Translations under genes and position numbers: made by a program | Assembly (NCBI RefSeq): GCF_017874595.1 | Contig: NZ_JAGILA010000002.1 | Span: 558,001-622,000 of the forward strand | Length of the DNA stretch: 64,000 bases | Direction: 5' to 3' | Source: Sinorhizobium kostiense | GTDB taxonomy: Bacteria; Pseudomonadota; Alphaproteobacteria; Rhizobiales; Rhizobiaceae | In this document: positions 1 through 9,098 of the stretch, one piece after another | Numbering within the stretch: position 1 is the first letter of the stretch | Layout: each line of letters opens with the position of its first letter | The notes under the pieces: model-generated | What the model was told of the DNA's origin: nothing | The model's input: the letters and a program-made list of their open reading frames with translations, nothing else | The model's database searches: none

Positions 1-2
1 TC

Positions 3-1694
3 TCCGATCTCGAGCGTCAGGCACTGGCGCTGACCGGTTCAGGAGACTCGGTCTGGGACTGGGACGTGGCGCGCGACCGGGTCGTTACGCTGCCCGATAT
101 TTCGCACCAGCTCGGGCTCTCCCTCGGCACAATGAACGGGCCTGTGCGCAACTGGGTGCCGCGGCTGCATCCGGATGACCGCGACCGGTTCCGCGCGACG
201 CTCGATGTGCTTTTGGAGCATCGGCGCGGCCGGCTGCACCACGAGTTCCGCGTCCGTGCCGAAGACGGCCATTATCACTGGCTGTCGATACGCGCGCGGC
301 CGGTGCTCGGCGCCAATGGAGAAATCATCCGCTGCGTGGGCACAATCGTCGACATCACCGAACAGCGCAATTCGGTGGAGCGGCTCCTGCACAATGCGCT
401 TCTCGATAACCTGACCGGCCTGCCGAACCGGCAGGTTTTCCTGGATCGTCTTCAGGCGATCCTCTTGATGTCCGACGGCACCAACATCAGGCCGACAGTG
501 CTTGCGATCGACATCGACCGGTACAAGCAGGTTAACGAGTTGCTGGGCATTGCAGCCGGCGACAATGTCCTCATTGCACTGACGCGCCGGCTTCGCCGAC
601 TGTTGCGCCCGCAGGACACGCTGGCGCGCCTCGGAGGCGACCAGTTCGGGCTGATCCTGATGTCCGAACGTGATCCCGCGAAGATCGCCGACTTTGCCGA
701 TGCGGTCAGCAAGGCGATCATGGTTCCGCTCAATTACGGCCATCGCGAAATCAACCTCACTGCTTCTATCGGCCTCGTTTCCTGGCTCGATCACGAACAG
801 AGCGCGGCCGGCCTGCTCGACGACGCGGAGCTTGCGATGTTCCGCGCCAAGAAGGAGGGCGGCAACCGAGTCGAGCCGTTCCGGCCCGCCTTCCGCACAT
901 CCGGCTCCGATCGCTTGCAACTCGAGGCGGACTTGAAGCGGGCGATCGAGCGCAAGGAGCTTTCGCTCGTTTATCAGCCGATCGTGCGCCTGAGCGACGC
1001 CGAGATTGTCGGCTTCGAGGCGCTCATGCGCTGGGACCACCCCAAGCGCGGCAACATCTCGCCGACGGAGTTCATTCCAATCGCGGAGAATTCCGACATC
1101 ATAAACCAGCTCGGCATGTTCGCGTTTGACAAGGCGACGAGCGATCTTTCCGAATGGCAGTCGCAGACCGGCGACCTGCCGATCTTCGTCTCGATCAATC
1201 TCTCGAGCGCGCAACTCTTGAACAACGAGCTCTACGACGACGTGCGCGCCGCCCTCACCAAGAACCGCTGCGACCCGACGCAAGTGAAGATGGAGCTCAC
1301 CGAGTCGCTGGTGATGGAGAATCCGGAACAGGCGCGGCTGGTGCTCGAAAAGCTGAAGGAGGCGGGCTTGAGGCTGGCACTCGACGATTTCGGCACCGGC
1401 CATTCCTCCCTCTCCTATCTCACCCGCTTTCCCTTCGACACGATCAAGATCGACAAGGCGCTGGTGCGCGATCCGAGCGACAAGCGTGCCGTCGTGCTGC
1501 GGTCGGTCATCACCATGGCGCGAGAACTGGACATGAGGGTTGTCGCAGAGGGCATCGAGTCGGAGGACGACGCGATTCAACTCGCCCAAATGGGCTGCGA
1601 CTACGGCCAAAGCTTCCTGTTTGGTCCGCCGATCGGATCGGAATCGATATTGCGGCTCCTGAAGGAGCGATTTCCCTTGATGAAGCGGGCTTAG
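3..1694 (+). CDS. PAS-GGDEF-EAL cyclic-di-GMP signalling protein, 5' end cut by the window
   Basis: The frame is open from the first bases of the window, so the N-terminus lies upstream and the 563 codons seen are the C-terminal part. A PAS domain fills about residues 15-130. A GGDEF domain follows, with LTGLPNR near residue 140 and the active-site signature reading RLGGDQFGLIL near 210. The last part is an EAL phosphodiesterase domain with FEALMRWDHP, INLSSAQL, ELTES, LDDFGTGHSS, IKIDK and AEGIES all present. EAL looks catalytically complete. In the cyclase motif Glu is replaced by Gln, so cyclase activity is doubtful and the domain may be regulatory (inference). No transmembrane segment is seen in the visible part. 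The next gene is convergent, so this is the last gene of its transcript. The family assignment is firm; the net effect on c-di-GMP is likely degradation but unproven. Confidence 0.93.
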   Translation, partial: SDLERQALALTGSGDSVWDWDVARDRVVTLPDISHQLGLSLGTMNGPVRNWVPRLHPDDRDRFRATLDVLLEHRRGRLHHEFRVRAEDGHYHWLSIRARPVLGANGEIIRCVGTIVDITEQRNSVERLLHNALLDNLTGLPNRQVFLDRLQAILLMSDGTNIRPTVLAIDIDRYKQVNELLGIAAGDNVLIALTRRLRRLLRPQDTLARLGGDQFGLILMSERDPAKIADFADAVSKAIMVPLNYGHREINLTASIGLVSWLDHEQSAAGLLDDAELAMFRAKKEGGNRVEPFRPAFRTSGSDRLQLEADLKRAIERKELSLVYQPIVRLSDAEIVGFEALMRWDHPKRGNISPTEFIPIAENSDIINQLGMFAFDKATSDLSEWQSQTGDLPIFVSINLSSAQLLNNELYDDVRAALTKNRCDPTQVKMELTESLVMENPEQARLVLEKLKEAGLRLALDDFGTGHSSLSYLTRFPFDTIKIDKALVRDPSDKRAVVLRSVITMARELDMRVVAEGIESEDDAIQLAQMGCDYGQSFLFGPPIGSESILRLLKERFPLMKRA

Positions 1695-1782
1695 TTTAGC
1701 GTCGCCCTTAAAGTACCGTTCCGCGCCGCCGAGTTTCTCTGCTGAATTCCCGCGACAAGCACAGGACTGAGGAGGAGAATTT

Positions 1783-2388
1783 TCAGGCGTGGCCGGAATC
1801 CGGCGAGAGCATGGCTGGGCTGATGCCCATCAGGGCAAGTGCCCGGTCGTATTTCTCGTCAAGGTCGCGGCTGAAGATCAGTTCCTCGCGCGCCGGGCAG
1901 GTGAGCCAGCCATTCTGGGTGATTTCGTTTTCCAGTTGGCCCGGTCCCCAACCGGCATAGCCGAGCAGCATTGTGGCTTTAAGAGGCCCTTCGCCACGGG
2001 AAATGGCTTTGACGATGTCGAGCGTCGCAGTCAAGCAGATGTCGTCGCTGACGGGAATGCTGGAGTCGCTCAGGTAATCGTCGGAGTGCAGCACGAAGCC
2101 GCGTCCGGTCTCGACGGGGCCTCCGGCCTGGATCTGAAAATCGCGCGCAGCCGCCGGCAGCCGGATTGCATCGTCGGGATCGAGCAGCTGAAGATGCAGG
2201 AGCACGTCCGGAAAGGTGAGCCGCTGCGGCCGGTTGAGAATGAAGCCCATCGCTCCGTCTTCGGAATGGGCACAGACGAAAATAACGGTGCGGGCAAAAT
2301 TGACGTCGAACATCCCCGGCATGGCGATCAGAAACTGACCGTCAAGAAAGCCGCGCTCACGCGCCCTGTGAAGCACCTTGGTTGCCAT
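1783..2388 (-). CDS. YqgE/AlgH family protein (DUF179, UPF0301)
   Basis: A 201-residue protein of the usual length for the family. It has the typical motif series: [10 protein letters not shown] near residue 20, [23 protein letters not shown] at residues 33-55 (given here by position), [13 protein letters not shown] near 90 and [13 protein letters not shown] near 145. Family members are small cytosolic proteins of unclear biochemical role. The name AlgH comes from a reported link to alginate regulation in Pseudomonas that has not been shown to hold generally. The ATG is the only start that keeps the conserved N-terminus. It is convergent with the PAS-GGDEF-EAL gene and divergent from the DsbD-N-like gene, with about 270 bp of intergenic DNA upstream that must hold its promoter. 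I see nothing unusual in it. The family is certain, the function is not. Confidence 0.9.
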   Translation of the reverse strand: MATKVLHRARERGFLDGQFLIAMPGMFDVNFARTVIFVCAHSEDGAMGFILNRPQRLTFPDVLLHLQLLDPDDAIRLPAAARDFQIQAGGPVETGRGFVLHSDDYLSDSSIPVSDDICLTATLDIVKAISRGEGPLKATMLLGYAGWGPGQLENEITQNGWLTCPAREELIFSRDLDEKYDRALALMGISPAMLSPDSGHA

Positions 2389-2656
2389 AGTGGGGATAGC
2401 CTATCAATTCGCCATGAAATGAAAAGCGTCTCTACGTGGCGGCCGCCCAAATTTGCACGCACGACGGTTACTTGCGCCGGTTACAGCGGCTTTTTCGACG
2501 CAAGAGAACCTGGCCGCTTCGCACGGCCCGTGAACAAACGCTGGGAGATGGCAGATGTTCCCGCCATGCTCCCGCCGGCCGCGATCAAGAATTTATGATC
2601 GTTTGAATCAGCCCCGGCGGCTGGAGAGCCAAAGCGAAACGCGGTACTCATAATCG

Positions 2657-3505
2657 ATGATTGAAGTTTCGATACCGGCAGCTAAGACCCGGCGCCTCGC
2701 AAAGGCAGGTCTCCTCGTCACCCTTATCCTCGCCGGCCCGGCCGAAGCTGCCACGAGCGAATGGCTCGACACTCCCGGCGGGGCGGTGCGCCTCGTTGCC
2801 TCGCAGCCCAGGCCGGATGGCTCCATTCCCGCCATTCTCGAAGTCCGGCTTGCGCCCGGCTGGAAGACCTATTGGCGGGATCCGGGCGCAAGTGGAATAC
2901 CGCCGCAGGTCACCCTCGATCCGGACGCCGGGGTCAAGCTGGAAGCGATCCGCTTTCCCGCGCCGAGGTCCTTCGGCGAGGGACCGGAGGGCTATGTCGG
3001 CTATGACGCGCCGGTCACCTTTCCGCTGCTGCTGAAGCGCATGAACGACGAAGCCGACGTGACGATCCGGGCTTCCGTTTTCCTCGGTGTCTGTGAGGAT
3101 ATCTGCATTCCGGTGCAGGGCGAGTTGGAGCTTACTCTCAAAGGTGGCGAATTCGACAATCCACTGGATGCGGCGCGCATCGAGCGGGCGATCGAGGCGC
3201 TTCCAGAAACGCCGTCAAATGATTTCAGGGTCTCACAGGCGGAGTTTGACGCGGCCGCCGGGCTGATCCGCATCAATCTCCAACTGCCGGTATCGGCGGC
3301 TGGTGCCGAGCCGGAAGTCTTTCTCGCAGGTCCCCGTGGGGTATTTTTCGGCAAACCGATCGTCGGCGGCGCGTCCGGCACGACCCGACGGGTCGATGTT
3401 CCGGTGAAGCGCGCCGGAAAGGACCCTCAGACTGGCGCAGAGCCGATCGCACTGACGGTGCGCGTCGGCGATCGCACCATGGAAACCACGCTTGCCTTCG
3501 ACTGA
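2657..3505 (+). CDS. Exported DsbD N-terminal-domain-like protein (stand-alone)
   Basis: A 282-residue protein with an N-terminal export signal, a hydrophobic run at about residues 17-30 ending in ALA-type residues before the mature SEWLDTPGG. The body matches the periplasmic domain found at the N-terminus of DsbD/ScsB thiol reductases: VRLAPGWKTYWRDPG, FPAPRSF, GYVGYDAPVTFPL and the redox pair CEDICIPV at about residues 149-156. In full-length DsbD a membrane domain and a thioredoxin domain follow. Here the protein ends after the N-terminal domain plus a second beta-rich part. It may therefore accept electrons from a separate membrane protein, or bind thiol partners in the periplasm (inference). 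The peroxiredoxin gene starts 62 bp downstream on the same strand, which fits a redox role. The start is an ATG with only a weak ribosome binding site. Confidence 0.8.
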   Translation: MIEVSIPAAKTRRLAKAGLLVTLILAGPAEAATSEWLDTPGGAVRLVASQPRPDGSIPAILEVRLAPGWKTYWRDPGASGIPPQVTLDPDAGVKLEAIRFPAPRSFGEGPEGYVGYDAPVTFPLLLKRMNDEADVTIRASVFLGVCEDICIPVQGELELTLKGGEFDNPLDAARIERAIEALPETPSNDFRVSQAEFDAAAGLIRINLQLPVSAAGAEPEVFLAGPRGVFFGKPIVGGASGTTRRVDVPVKRAGKDPQTGAEPIALTVRVGDRTMETTLAFD

Positions 3506-3525
3506 GGCGCTCTTATAGTCCCCGC

Positions 3526-3555
3526 CACCATATTTGATCCCACCATATCTGATCC
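3526..3555 (+). repeat. Tandem 15-bp direct repeat in the peroxiredoxin leader
   Basis: Two head-to-tail copies of CACCATATYTGATCC differ at one base (T or C at position 9). They fill most of the short spacer between the DsbD-N-like gene and the peroxiredoxin gene and stop 12 bp before its GTG start, just upstream of the ribosome binding site AGGAGAG. The copies could be a regulator binding site or a replication-slippage duplication. Confidence 0.7.
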
Positions 3556-3567
3556 AGGAGAGAACCC

Positions 3568-4053
3568 GTGACCATCGCTGTCGGAGATAAGCTGCCCAGG
3601 GCAACCTTCAAGGAAAAGACCGCGGATGGCCCGGTCGAGGTGACCACCGATGATCTCTTCAAAGGCAAGCGGGTCGTCCTTTTCGCCGTTCCGGGCGCCT
3701 TCACGCCCACCTGCTCGCTCAACCATCTTCCCGGCTATCTCGAGAACCGCGATGCGATCCTCGCCCGCGGGGTTGACGCTATCGCCGTCGTGGCCGTCAA
3801 CGACCTGCACGTGATGGGTGCCTGGGCGAGCGCGACCGGCGGCATGGGCAAGATCCACTTCCTGGCCGACTGGAACGCCGCCTTCACCAAAGCGATCGGC
3901 ATGGACATTGATCTCTCAGCCGGTACGCTTGGCGTCCGCTCCAAGCGCTACTCGATGCTGGTCGAGGACGGTGTAGTCCGGATGCTGAACGTAGAAGACG
4001 TCCCCAGTCAGGCGACCGTTTCCGGCGCGGCCGCCATGCTGGAACAGCTTTGA
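3568..4053 (+). CDS. Peroxiredoxin of the Prx5 (AhpC/TSA, redoxin) type
   Basis: A 161-residue cytosolic thiol peroxidase that would reduce hydrogen peroxide and organic hydroperoxides. The peroxidatic cysteine is Cys49 in the motif PGAFTPTCS, which is diagnostic for the Prx5 group. Further family marks are NDLHVMGAWA (residues 84-93) and the C-terminal GAAAMLEQL. Length equals that of other bacterial Prx5 proteins. The start is GTG with a good AGGAGAG ribosome binding site 6 bp upstream. It lies directly behind the exported DsbD-N-like gene and is probably cotranscribed with it. No glutaredoxin domain is fused, so the reductant must come from elsewhere. The next gene, rnhA, is convergent. 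Confidence 0.93.
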   Translation: MTIAVGDKLPRATFKEKTADGPVEVTTDDLFKGKRVVLFAVPGAFTPTCSLNHLPGYLENRDAILARGVDAIAVVAVNDLHVMGAWASATGGMGKIHFLADWNAAFTKAIGMDIDLSAGTLGVRSKRYSMLVEDGVVRMLNVEDVPSQATVSGAAAMLEQL

Positions 4054-4130
4054 TCTAAAGCTCGCATAAAAGCACGCGGGTGGCTGGGGATTTGCCCCTC
4101 ACCCTACTGCATGTGTTCTTAGATGGATCT

Positions 4131-4592
4131 CTACTTCACCGCGTCCGAGCGGCGCGCCTTCTTGAACGGCTCCATGCCCTTGCGCGCGAGCTCGTCGGCG
4201 CGTTCGTTTTCCGGATGCCCGGCATGTCCCTTCACCCAGTGCCAGGTCACCTGGTGCCGGCCCCTTGCCTCGTCCAGCGCCTGCCAGAGTTCGCCGTTTT
4301 TCACCGGTTTCCGGTCGCCGGTTTTCCAGCCGTTGCGCTTCCAGCCGTGAATCCATTTGGAGATGCCGTCCATCACATATTTGCTGTCGGTGTGGAGGTC
4401 GACCTCACAGGGCTGCTTCAGCGCATTCAGCGCGGAGATGGCGGCGAGCAGTTCCATGCGGTTGTTCGTGGTCTCGGCCTCGCCCCCGAACATCTCCTTC
4501 TCCAAATCGCCATAGCGCAGAACCGCGCCCCAGCCCCCCGGCCCGGGATTGCCCGAGCAGGCTCCGTCCGTGAAGATCTCGACATGCTTCAT
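4131..4592 (-). CDS. rnhA: Ribonuclease HI
   Basis: A 153-residue type 1 RNase H that hydrolyses the RNA strand of RNA-DNA hybrids, acting on R-loops and lagging-strand primers. The four metal-binding acidic residues are visible: Asp9 ([15 protein letters not shown]), Glu47 (NNRMELLA), Asp69 (LHTDSKYV) and Asp133 (NERADELA). The catalytic-loop histidine falls in [13 protein letters not shown]. The basic handle [13 protein letters not shown] is also present, as in the Escherichia coli enzyme. The ATG overlaps the stop codon of thrB by four bases (ATGA), so translation is coupled to thrB. It is the last gene of the minus-strand ispH-thrB-rnhA group. Confidence 0.97.
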   Translation of the reverse strand: MKHVEIFTDGACSGNPGPGGWGAVLRYGDLEKEMFGGEAETTNNRMELLAAISALNALKQPCEVDLHTDSKYVMDGISKWIHGWKRNGWKTGDRKPVKNGELWQALDEARGRHQVTWHWVKGHAGHPENERADELARKGMEPFKKARRSDAVK

Positions 4593-5569
4593 GCGGAGGC
4601 CTCTTCACGCCTCAGGCCGTATTCGCCGCTCGAGGCGACGGCGCGATGGAAGCGAAGCTTCGCCAGGTACTCGAGCGGGTCCTTCTTGACGACCAGCGCG
4701 CCGGCGGGCGTCGTCAGCCAGTCGTAAAGGCGCGTCAGGAAAAATCGGAGTGCGGCACCACGCGAAAGCAGCGGAAGCGCCTCAACCTCTTCCGGGGTCA
4801 GCCTGCGCACGCTCTCGTAGCCGGCAAGCAGCGCCATCCCCTTGGTGATGTTGTAGGCGCCGTTTTTCTCGAAGCACCAAGAGTTGAGGCAGACGGCAAT
4901 ATCGTAGGCCAGGAAATCGTTGCAGGCGAAGTAGAAGTCGATGAGACCCGAAAGGCGATCGCCCAGGAAAAAGACATTGTCCGGGAAGAGGTCCGCATGG
5001 ATCACCCCTGCAGGCAGGTCCGTCGGCCAGCGCGCCTCGAGATCGGCCAGTTCCGTCGCGATCTCTTCCCTCAATCCGGCCTGTACCTCATCGGCGCGTG
5101 CCTCGGAATTTTGCCAGAGCGGGCGCCAGCCGTTGACGGAAAGGGCGTTTGCACGCGTCAAGGGGAAGCCCCTGCCCGCCTCGTGCATCGATGCGAGCGC
5201 CCGACCCACCGCGCGGCAATGCTGTGCCTCCGGCCTTCTCAGCCACACTCCCTCGAGAAAGGAAATTACCGCGGCCGGACGGCCGGAGAGCGTGCCCAAC
5301 AGGTCGCCATCGGCGCGCGGCAAGGGCAGCGGACAGGAGATCCCCGACTCGGCAAGATGGTGCATGAGCCCTAGAAAGAACGGCAGGTCGTCGGCGTTCA
5401 CCCGCTTTTCATAAAGCGTGAGAATGTAGGAGCCCTTGGTGGTGTGAAGGAGGAAATTGGAATTCTCGACCCCTTCCGCAATGCCCTTATAGGAGGTCAG
5501 CGAGCCCACGTCGTAAGCCGCAAGGAAGCGGATCAGTTCGTCTTCCGTGATATCGGTGTAAACTGCCAA
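4589..5569 (-). CDS. thrB: Homoserine kinase (ThrB, aminoglycoside-phosphotransferase fold)
   Basis: A 326-residue enzyme that phosphorylates L-homoserine to O-phosphohomoserine in threonine synthesis. It belongs to the APH/choline-kinase-like ThrB type used by rhizobia and pseudomonads, not the GHMP kinase type of E. coli. The signature kinase residues are in [13 protein letters not shown] (catalytic loop, HxD..xN) and [11 protein letters not shown] (metal-binding Asp). An ATP-loop-like region is [15 protein letters not shown] near residue 25. The start is TTG in the frame that gives the family N-terminus [11 protein letters not shown]. No ATG gives a full domain. ispH lies 65 bp upstream on the same strand and rnhA overlaps by four bases. 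Confidence 0.95.
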   Translation of the reverse strand: MAVYTDITEDELIRFLAAYDVGSLTSYKGIAEGVENSNFLLHTTKGSYILTLYEKRVNADDLPFFLGLMHHLAESGISCPLPLPRADGDLLGTLSGRPAAVISFLEGVWLRRPEAQHCRAVGRALASMHEAGRGFPLTRANALSVNGWRPLWQNSEARADEVQAGLREEIATELADLEARWPTDLPAGVIHADLFPDNVFFLGDRLSGLIDFYFACNDFLAYDIAVCLNSWCFEKNGAYNITKGMALLAGYESVRRLTPEEVEALPLLSRGAALRFFLTRLYDWLTTPAGALVVKKDPLEYLAKLRFHRAVASSGEYGLRREEASA

Positions 5570-5634
5570 GGCTCGCTACTTTCCTGAAAAATGCACATTC
5601 AAAGGTTGGCCCGCCACCGGCGATCGTTCGTCAT

Positions 5635-6642
5635 CTAACCGTTGACGAAGGCCATGTCGGCGTCGGTGAGTTCGACATGGCGCAGTTCCCGGTTAACGAG
5701 GAAGTTCTCATGCTCCTCCACGGTGTCGGCAAGCTCAACCTTCGCTGCATAACGCTCCCGGAATGCCTCGATGATCTCGTTGACGATCACTTCCGGTGCG
5801 GAAGCTCCGGCCGACAGTCCGACCGTCGAGATATCTCGAAGCGTGCCCCAGTCGATCTCCGAAGCACGCTGGACGAGGACGGCCTGGCGGGCGCCGGCTC
5901 TCAGCGCCACCTCGACGAGCCGCTTGGAGTTCGAAGAATTCGGCGCGCCGACGATCAGGAACAGGTCGCAGCCGGGTGCGGCCTGCTTCACGGCCTCCTG
6001 CCGATTCGTCGTCGCATAGCAGATCGAGTCGGCAGCGGGCGCCGTCAGGTTCGGGAAACGCTCGTGCAGCCGCTTGATCACGCCGGCGGTATCGTCGACC
6101 GAAAGCGTCGTCTGCGTGACGAAGCCGAGATTGTCGGGATCCGGCGGCGTGTAGGCATCGGCATCCTCCACCGTTTCGATGAGCGAGACGGCGCCGTCCG
6201 GCAACTGCCCCATCGTGCCGATGACTTCCGGGTGCCCCGCATGGCCGATCAGCACGACGTGCCGGCCTTGCCGGTGGTGACGCATCGCCTGCTTGTGGAC
6301 TTTGGATACGAGCGGGCAGGTGGCATCGAGATAGAAGAGATTGCGCGCGTCCGCGTCGGCCGGCACAGATTTTGGCACGCCATGGGCGGAAAAGACGACG
6401 GGCTGCTTGCGGTGCTCGGGCGGGATCTCGTCCAGTTCCTCGACGAAGATCGCCCCCTTGGCTTCAAGTCCCTCCACGACATAGCGATTGTGCACGATCT
6501 CGTGGCGGACATAGACCGGAGCGCCGAACTCCTTGAGCGCCAGCACGACGATCTGGATTGCCCGGTCAACGCCGGCACAGAAACCGCGCGGTCCGCAGAG
6601 GCGAATGGTGAGGGGGGATTTTGCTGCCGTGAATAAGGCCAT
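5635..6642 (-). CDS. ispH: 4-hydroxy-3-methylbut-2-enyl diphosphate reductase (IspH/LytB)
   Basis: A 335-residue iron-sulfur enzyme that performs the last step of the MEP isoprenoid pathway, reducing HMBPP to IPP and DMAPP. The three cluster cysteines appear in [21 protein letters not shown] and [10 protein letters not shown]. Other conserved stretches are [27 protein letters not shown] and [12 protein letters not shown]. The pathway's first enzyme, Dxs, is also in this window (35.5 kb), which shows this cell uses the MEP route. It sits between the SURF1 gene (about 130 bp upstream) and thrB, all on the minus strand. No internal break is seen. Confidence 0.97.
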   Translation of the reverse strand: MALFTAAKSPLTIRLCGPRGFCAGVDRAIQIVVLALKEFGAPVYVRHEIVHNRYVVEGLEAKGAIFVEELDEIPPEHRKQPVVFSAHGVPKSVPADADARNLFYLDATCPLVSKVHKQAMRHHRQGRHVVLIGHAGHPEVIGTMGQLPDGAVSLIETVEDADAYTPPDPDNLGFVTQTTLSVDDTAGVIKRLHERFPNLTAPAADSICYATTNRQEAVKQAAPGCDLFLIVGAPNSSNSKRLVEVALRAGARQAVLVQRASEIDWGTLRDISTVGLSAGASAPEVIVNEIIEAFRERYAAKVELADTVEEHENFLVNRELRHVELTDADMAFVNG

Positions 6643-6773
6643 AGGTCAGGAAACCAGTGGAACGATGAGGAGCGAGAGTATCGCCGGGCTTCCCCGCACG
6701 AAGAGGATACGGGGCTTGAGCGGCCATGCGCCATATATAGCGGCAACGACCAGGCACACAAGAAAGAAGACCT

Positions 6774-7556
6774 TCAGGCACCTGACCCGTCGGTTCGTTT
6801 ACGACGGTAGAGAAAGGCTCCGGTAACGCCTGCAAGGGTGGCGGCGAGCCCGTACCAGGTGAGTGCATACTGCAGATGGTTGTTCGGCAGGTCGAATTGC
6901 GTGACGCCGCCGATCGGCAGTCCACCCGGGTTTTGCGAAGCGTCGGCGTCGACGAAGAAAGGAACGAGCGTATCGGCGGCGATGTCTGCCGATCGTGCCA
7001 TCACATCGAGATCCTTCCAGTAGAAGATGTTCTTTCCGACATCGTTGTCGGGCACGAGCGACGACGGTTTCCCGTCAAGGCGCGGACGCGCGAGACCGGT
7101 GATCGTTACGGTTCCGGCAACCTGACCCTCTGGCCGCGTCGAGGGGTCCTTCTTCTCGAAAGGCACGAACCCGCGATTGACGAAGACGGCGCGGCCGTCC
7201 ACCAGCATTAGCGGCGTGTAGACGAAATAGCCAGTGCGGCCCTCATGGGTGGCGAAGAAGTGGCGCTCCTTGCCATGGTCGTAGACACCGGTCAGGTGCA
7301 CCGTACGATAATCGATGTCGCCGCCAGCGGCCATGGCCTCGATCTCTTCGAGCGGGACCGGCGGGGCCGACCGCCTTTCAGCGATCGCGGCGATCAACGC
7401 TTCTTTCCAATGCAGCCGCTGCATTTGCCAGGTGCCGAGCGAGACCAGGATCGCGAAGGCGATCACGACCAGGGCGATGCCCGTCACCATGCGGAGCCTG
7501 CCGCGTGGCGCCGGCTTCCTTTTCTCAACCACGGTCGACTTCGCCCGAGCGCGCAT
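6774..7556 (-). CDS. SURF1-family cytochrome c oxidase assembly protein
   Basis: A 260-residue inner-membrane protein with the SURF1 plan: an N-terminal transmembrane helix (about residues 22-41), a periplasmic domain and a C-terminal helix (about 230-250). Conserved pieces are LGTWQMQRLHWKEALI, YRTVHLTGVYDH, FVNRGFVP and the NNHLQYALTWYGLA motif near the C-terminus. SURF1 helps insert heme a into subunit I of cytochrome oxidase. It overlaps the end of the DUF983 gene by 32 bases if the ATG is used. A GTG eight codons further in would shorten the overlap, so the exact start is uncertain. The context, directly behind the cta genes, fits the role. Confidence 0.92.
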   Translation of the reverse strand: MRARAKSTVVEKRKPAPRGRLRMVTGIALVVIAFAILVSLGTWQMQRLHWKEALIAAIAERRSAPPVPLEEIEAMAAGGDIDYRTVHLTGVYDHGKERHFFATHEGRTGYFVYTPLMLVDGRAVFVNRGFVPFEKKDPSTRPEGQVAGTVTITGLARPRLDGKPSSLVPDNDVGKNIFYWKDLDVMARSADIAADTLVPFFVDADASQNPGGLPIGGVTQFDLPNNHLQYALTWYGLAATLAGVTGAFLYRRKRTDGSGA

Positions 7557-7908
7557 CGTTTCGGTACTGCAGATTGATCAGCACGCCCTTCAGCACCCGC
7601 GTCAATCCAAGGCTGAAAACCGTGGCCAAGGGTATCCACAAGAGAAAGTGCAGCCAGAGCGGCGGGTTGATGTTCACCTCCATCCAGAGCGCAGCTCCGA
7701 GGACGATGAAGCCGACGATCAGGATGACGAAGACAACGGGACCATCGCCGGAATCGGCGAAGCGGTAGTCGAGCTCGCAATTGCTGCAGGCGGGCCGCAC
7801 CTTCAGAAAACCGTCGAAGAGCCGGCCCTGACCGCAGCGCGGGCAAAGCCCCTTGATGCCTGTCAGGATCGGGTCGACCGGCGGGTAAAGAGCCTTGTAA
7901 TCTTTCAT
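7525..7908 (-). CDS. DUF983 family membrane protein with zinc-ribbon motif
   Basis: A 127-residue protein starting at MKDYKALYPPVDPI; an upstream in-frame start would add 17 poorly conserved residues. It carries two CxxC knuckles, LCPRCGQGRLF and CSNCELDYRF, which form a probable zinc ribbon. Two hydrophobic segments (about residues 55-78 and 83-105) follow. The family is common in alphaproteobacteria next to cytochrome oxidase genes, and a role in oxidase assembly is inferred only from that. It follows ctaE after a terminator and overlaps the SURF1 gene, so DUF983 and SURF1 are translationally coupled. The ribosome binding site before the chosen ATG is modest (GAGAA). Confidence 0.82.
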   Translation of the reverse strand: MKDYKALYPPVDPILTGIKGLCPRCGQGRLFDGFLKVRPACSNCELDYRFADSGDGPVVFVILIVGFIVLGAALWMEVNINPPLWLHFLLWIPLATVFSLGLTRVLKGVLINLQYRNDARSGEVDRG

Positions 7909-8108
7909 GGTGTTCTCAATCACAGTGTTGTTGGGAGCAATACCGCAGATTTCGTCCATCTCGGCATTGGTAAACGGCTATGCAGCCGTGCGTCCGATCG
8001 AACACCTGCGTCAATCACGCCAGCCAGGCGAAGTAATCGGGCTGGCAATTGGATCTTGATCTGCGCCCGAATCGACACCCTTTGCCGTAGCCGATATCGC
8101 AGTCGAGC

Positions 8109-8136
8109 AAAAAAGCGGCTGCGTTGCCGCAGCCGC
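8109..8136 (-). terminator. Rho-independent terminator after ctaE
   Basis: On the minus strand the RNA forms a perfect 9-bp GC stem (GCGGCTGCG / CGCAGCCGC) with a GCAA tetraloop, followed directly by six U. It lies about 25 bp past the ctaE stop codon and before the DUF983-SURF1 pair, so it divides the oxidase operon from those assembly genes. Confidence 0.88.
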
Positions 8137-8161
8137 CCGCCAAACTCACGAGCAACCCGCC

Positions 8162-9037
8162 CTAGTGGGCGATCGGCGCGCCCCAGCCACCCCAGATGTA
8201 GATGGAGAAGAAGAGGAACAGCCAGACGACGTCAACGAAGTGCCAGTACCAGGCGGCCGCCTCGAAGCCGAAGTGGTGCTGCGAAGTGAACCCGCCTGCG
8301 AGCGCGCGGAACAGGCAGACCAACAGGAAGATCGTACCGACCAGAACGTGGAAACCGTGGAACCCGGTCGCCATGAAGAAGGTCGCGCCATAGATCGAGT
8401 CCTTAAAGGCAAAAGGTGCGTGCGCGTATTCGTAGCCCTGGACGAAGGAGAAGAGGACGCCGAGCAGAACGGTGAGCGTCAGACCGTAGACGAGGCCCTT
8501 GCGGTCGTTATGCAGCAGCGCGTGGTGTGCCCAGGTAACCGTGGTGCCGGACAGGAGCAGGATGACGGTGTTGTAGAGCGGCAGGTGCCAGGGATCGAGG
8601 ACCTCGATGCCCTTCGGCGGCCAGACGCCACCCGTATACTCCGCGCGCGCAGCCTGGATCGCTTCGCCCGGAAACAGGCTTGCGTCGAAAAAGGCCCAGA
8701 ACCAGGCGGCAAAGAACATCACTTCCGAAGCGATGAACATGATCATGCCGTAGCGCAGATGCAGCGACACGACCGGGGTGTGATGACCCTCGCGCCCTTC
8801 CTTGATCGTGTCCGACCACCAGCCGAACATGGTGTAGAGAACGATCACGAGGCCGATCAGGAAGATCCACGGATTGGCGAGTTCCAGGCCGAACATCTTG
8901 AACGAACCGCCGGCGACATAGCGCATGAGGCCGACACCGCCGAAAGCCATGACGAAGGCGCCGATGGAGGCGAGCAGCGGCCACGGGCTGGGATCGATGA
9001 TGTGGTAGTCGTGATTCTTCTGATGCGCTCCGGCCAT
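8162..9037 (-). CDS. ctaE: Cytochrome c oxidase subunit III (aa3 type)
   Basis: A 291-residue polytopic membrane protein, the third core subunit of the aa3 oxidase. It begins [20 protein letters not shown], preceded by a GGGGATT-like ribosome binding site; an upstream in-frame start would add 27 unlikely residues. Seven helices are predicted by eye. Family motifs include [20 protein letters not shown] with the conserved Glu, [29 protein letters not shown] and the terminal [16 protein letters not shown]. It lies 61 bp downstream of ctaG and ends just before a strong terminator, as the last gene of the ctaCDB-coxF-ctaG-ctaE operon. Confidence 0.97.
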   Translation of the reverse strand: MAGAHQKNHDYHIIDPSPWPLLASIGAFVMAFGGVGLMRYVAGGSFKMFGLELANPWIFLIGLVIVLYTMFGWWSDTIKEGREGHHTPVVSLHLRYGMIMFIASEVMFFAAWFWAFFDASLFPGEAIQAARAEYTGGVWPPKGIEVLDPWHLPLYNTVILLLSGTTVTWAHHALLHNDRKGLVYGLTLTVLLGVLFSFVQGYEYAHAPFAFKDSIYGATFFMATGFHGFHVLVGTIFLLVCLFRALAGGFTSQHHFGFEAAAWYWHFVDVVWLFLFFSIYIWGGWGAPIAH

Positions 9038-9098
9038 GTCAGTAATCCCCGATAGTCCTCTCTTGTCGCCGTCCGGCATAGCCGAAACGGCGCTCCTG

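Noticed and set aside
39-1610. Long minus-strand open frame of 523 codons opposite the PAS-GGDEF-EAL gene
   Set aside because: Composition is Arg/Ala/His-rich with no family motif, and it mirrors the codon bias of the real gene on the other strand.
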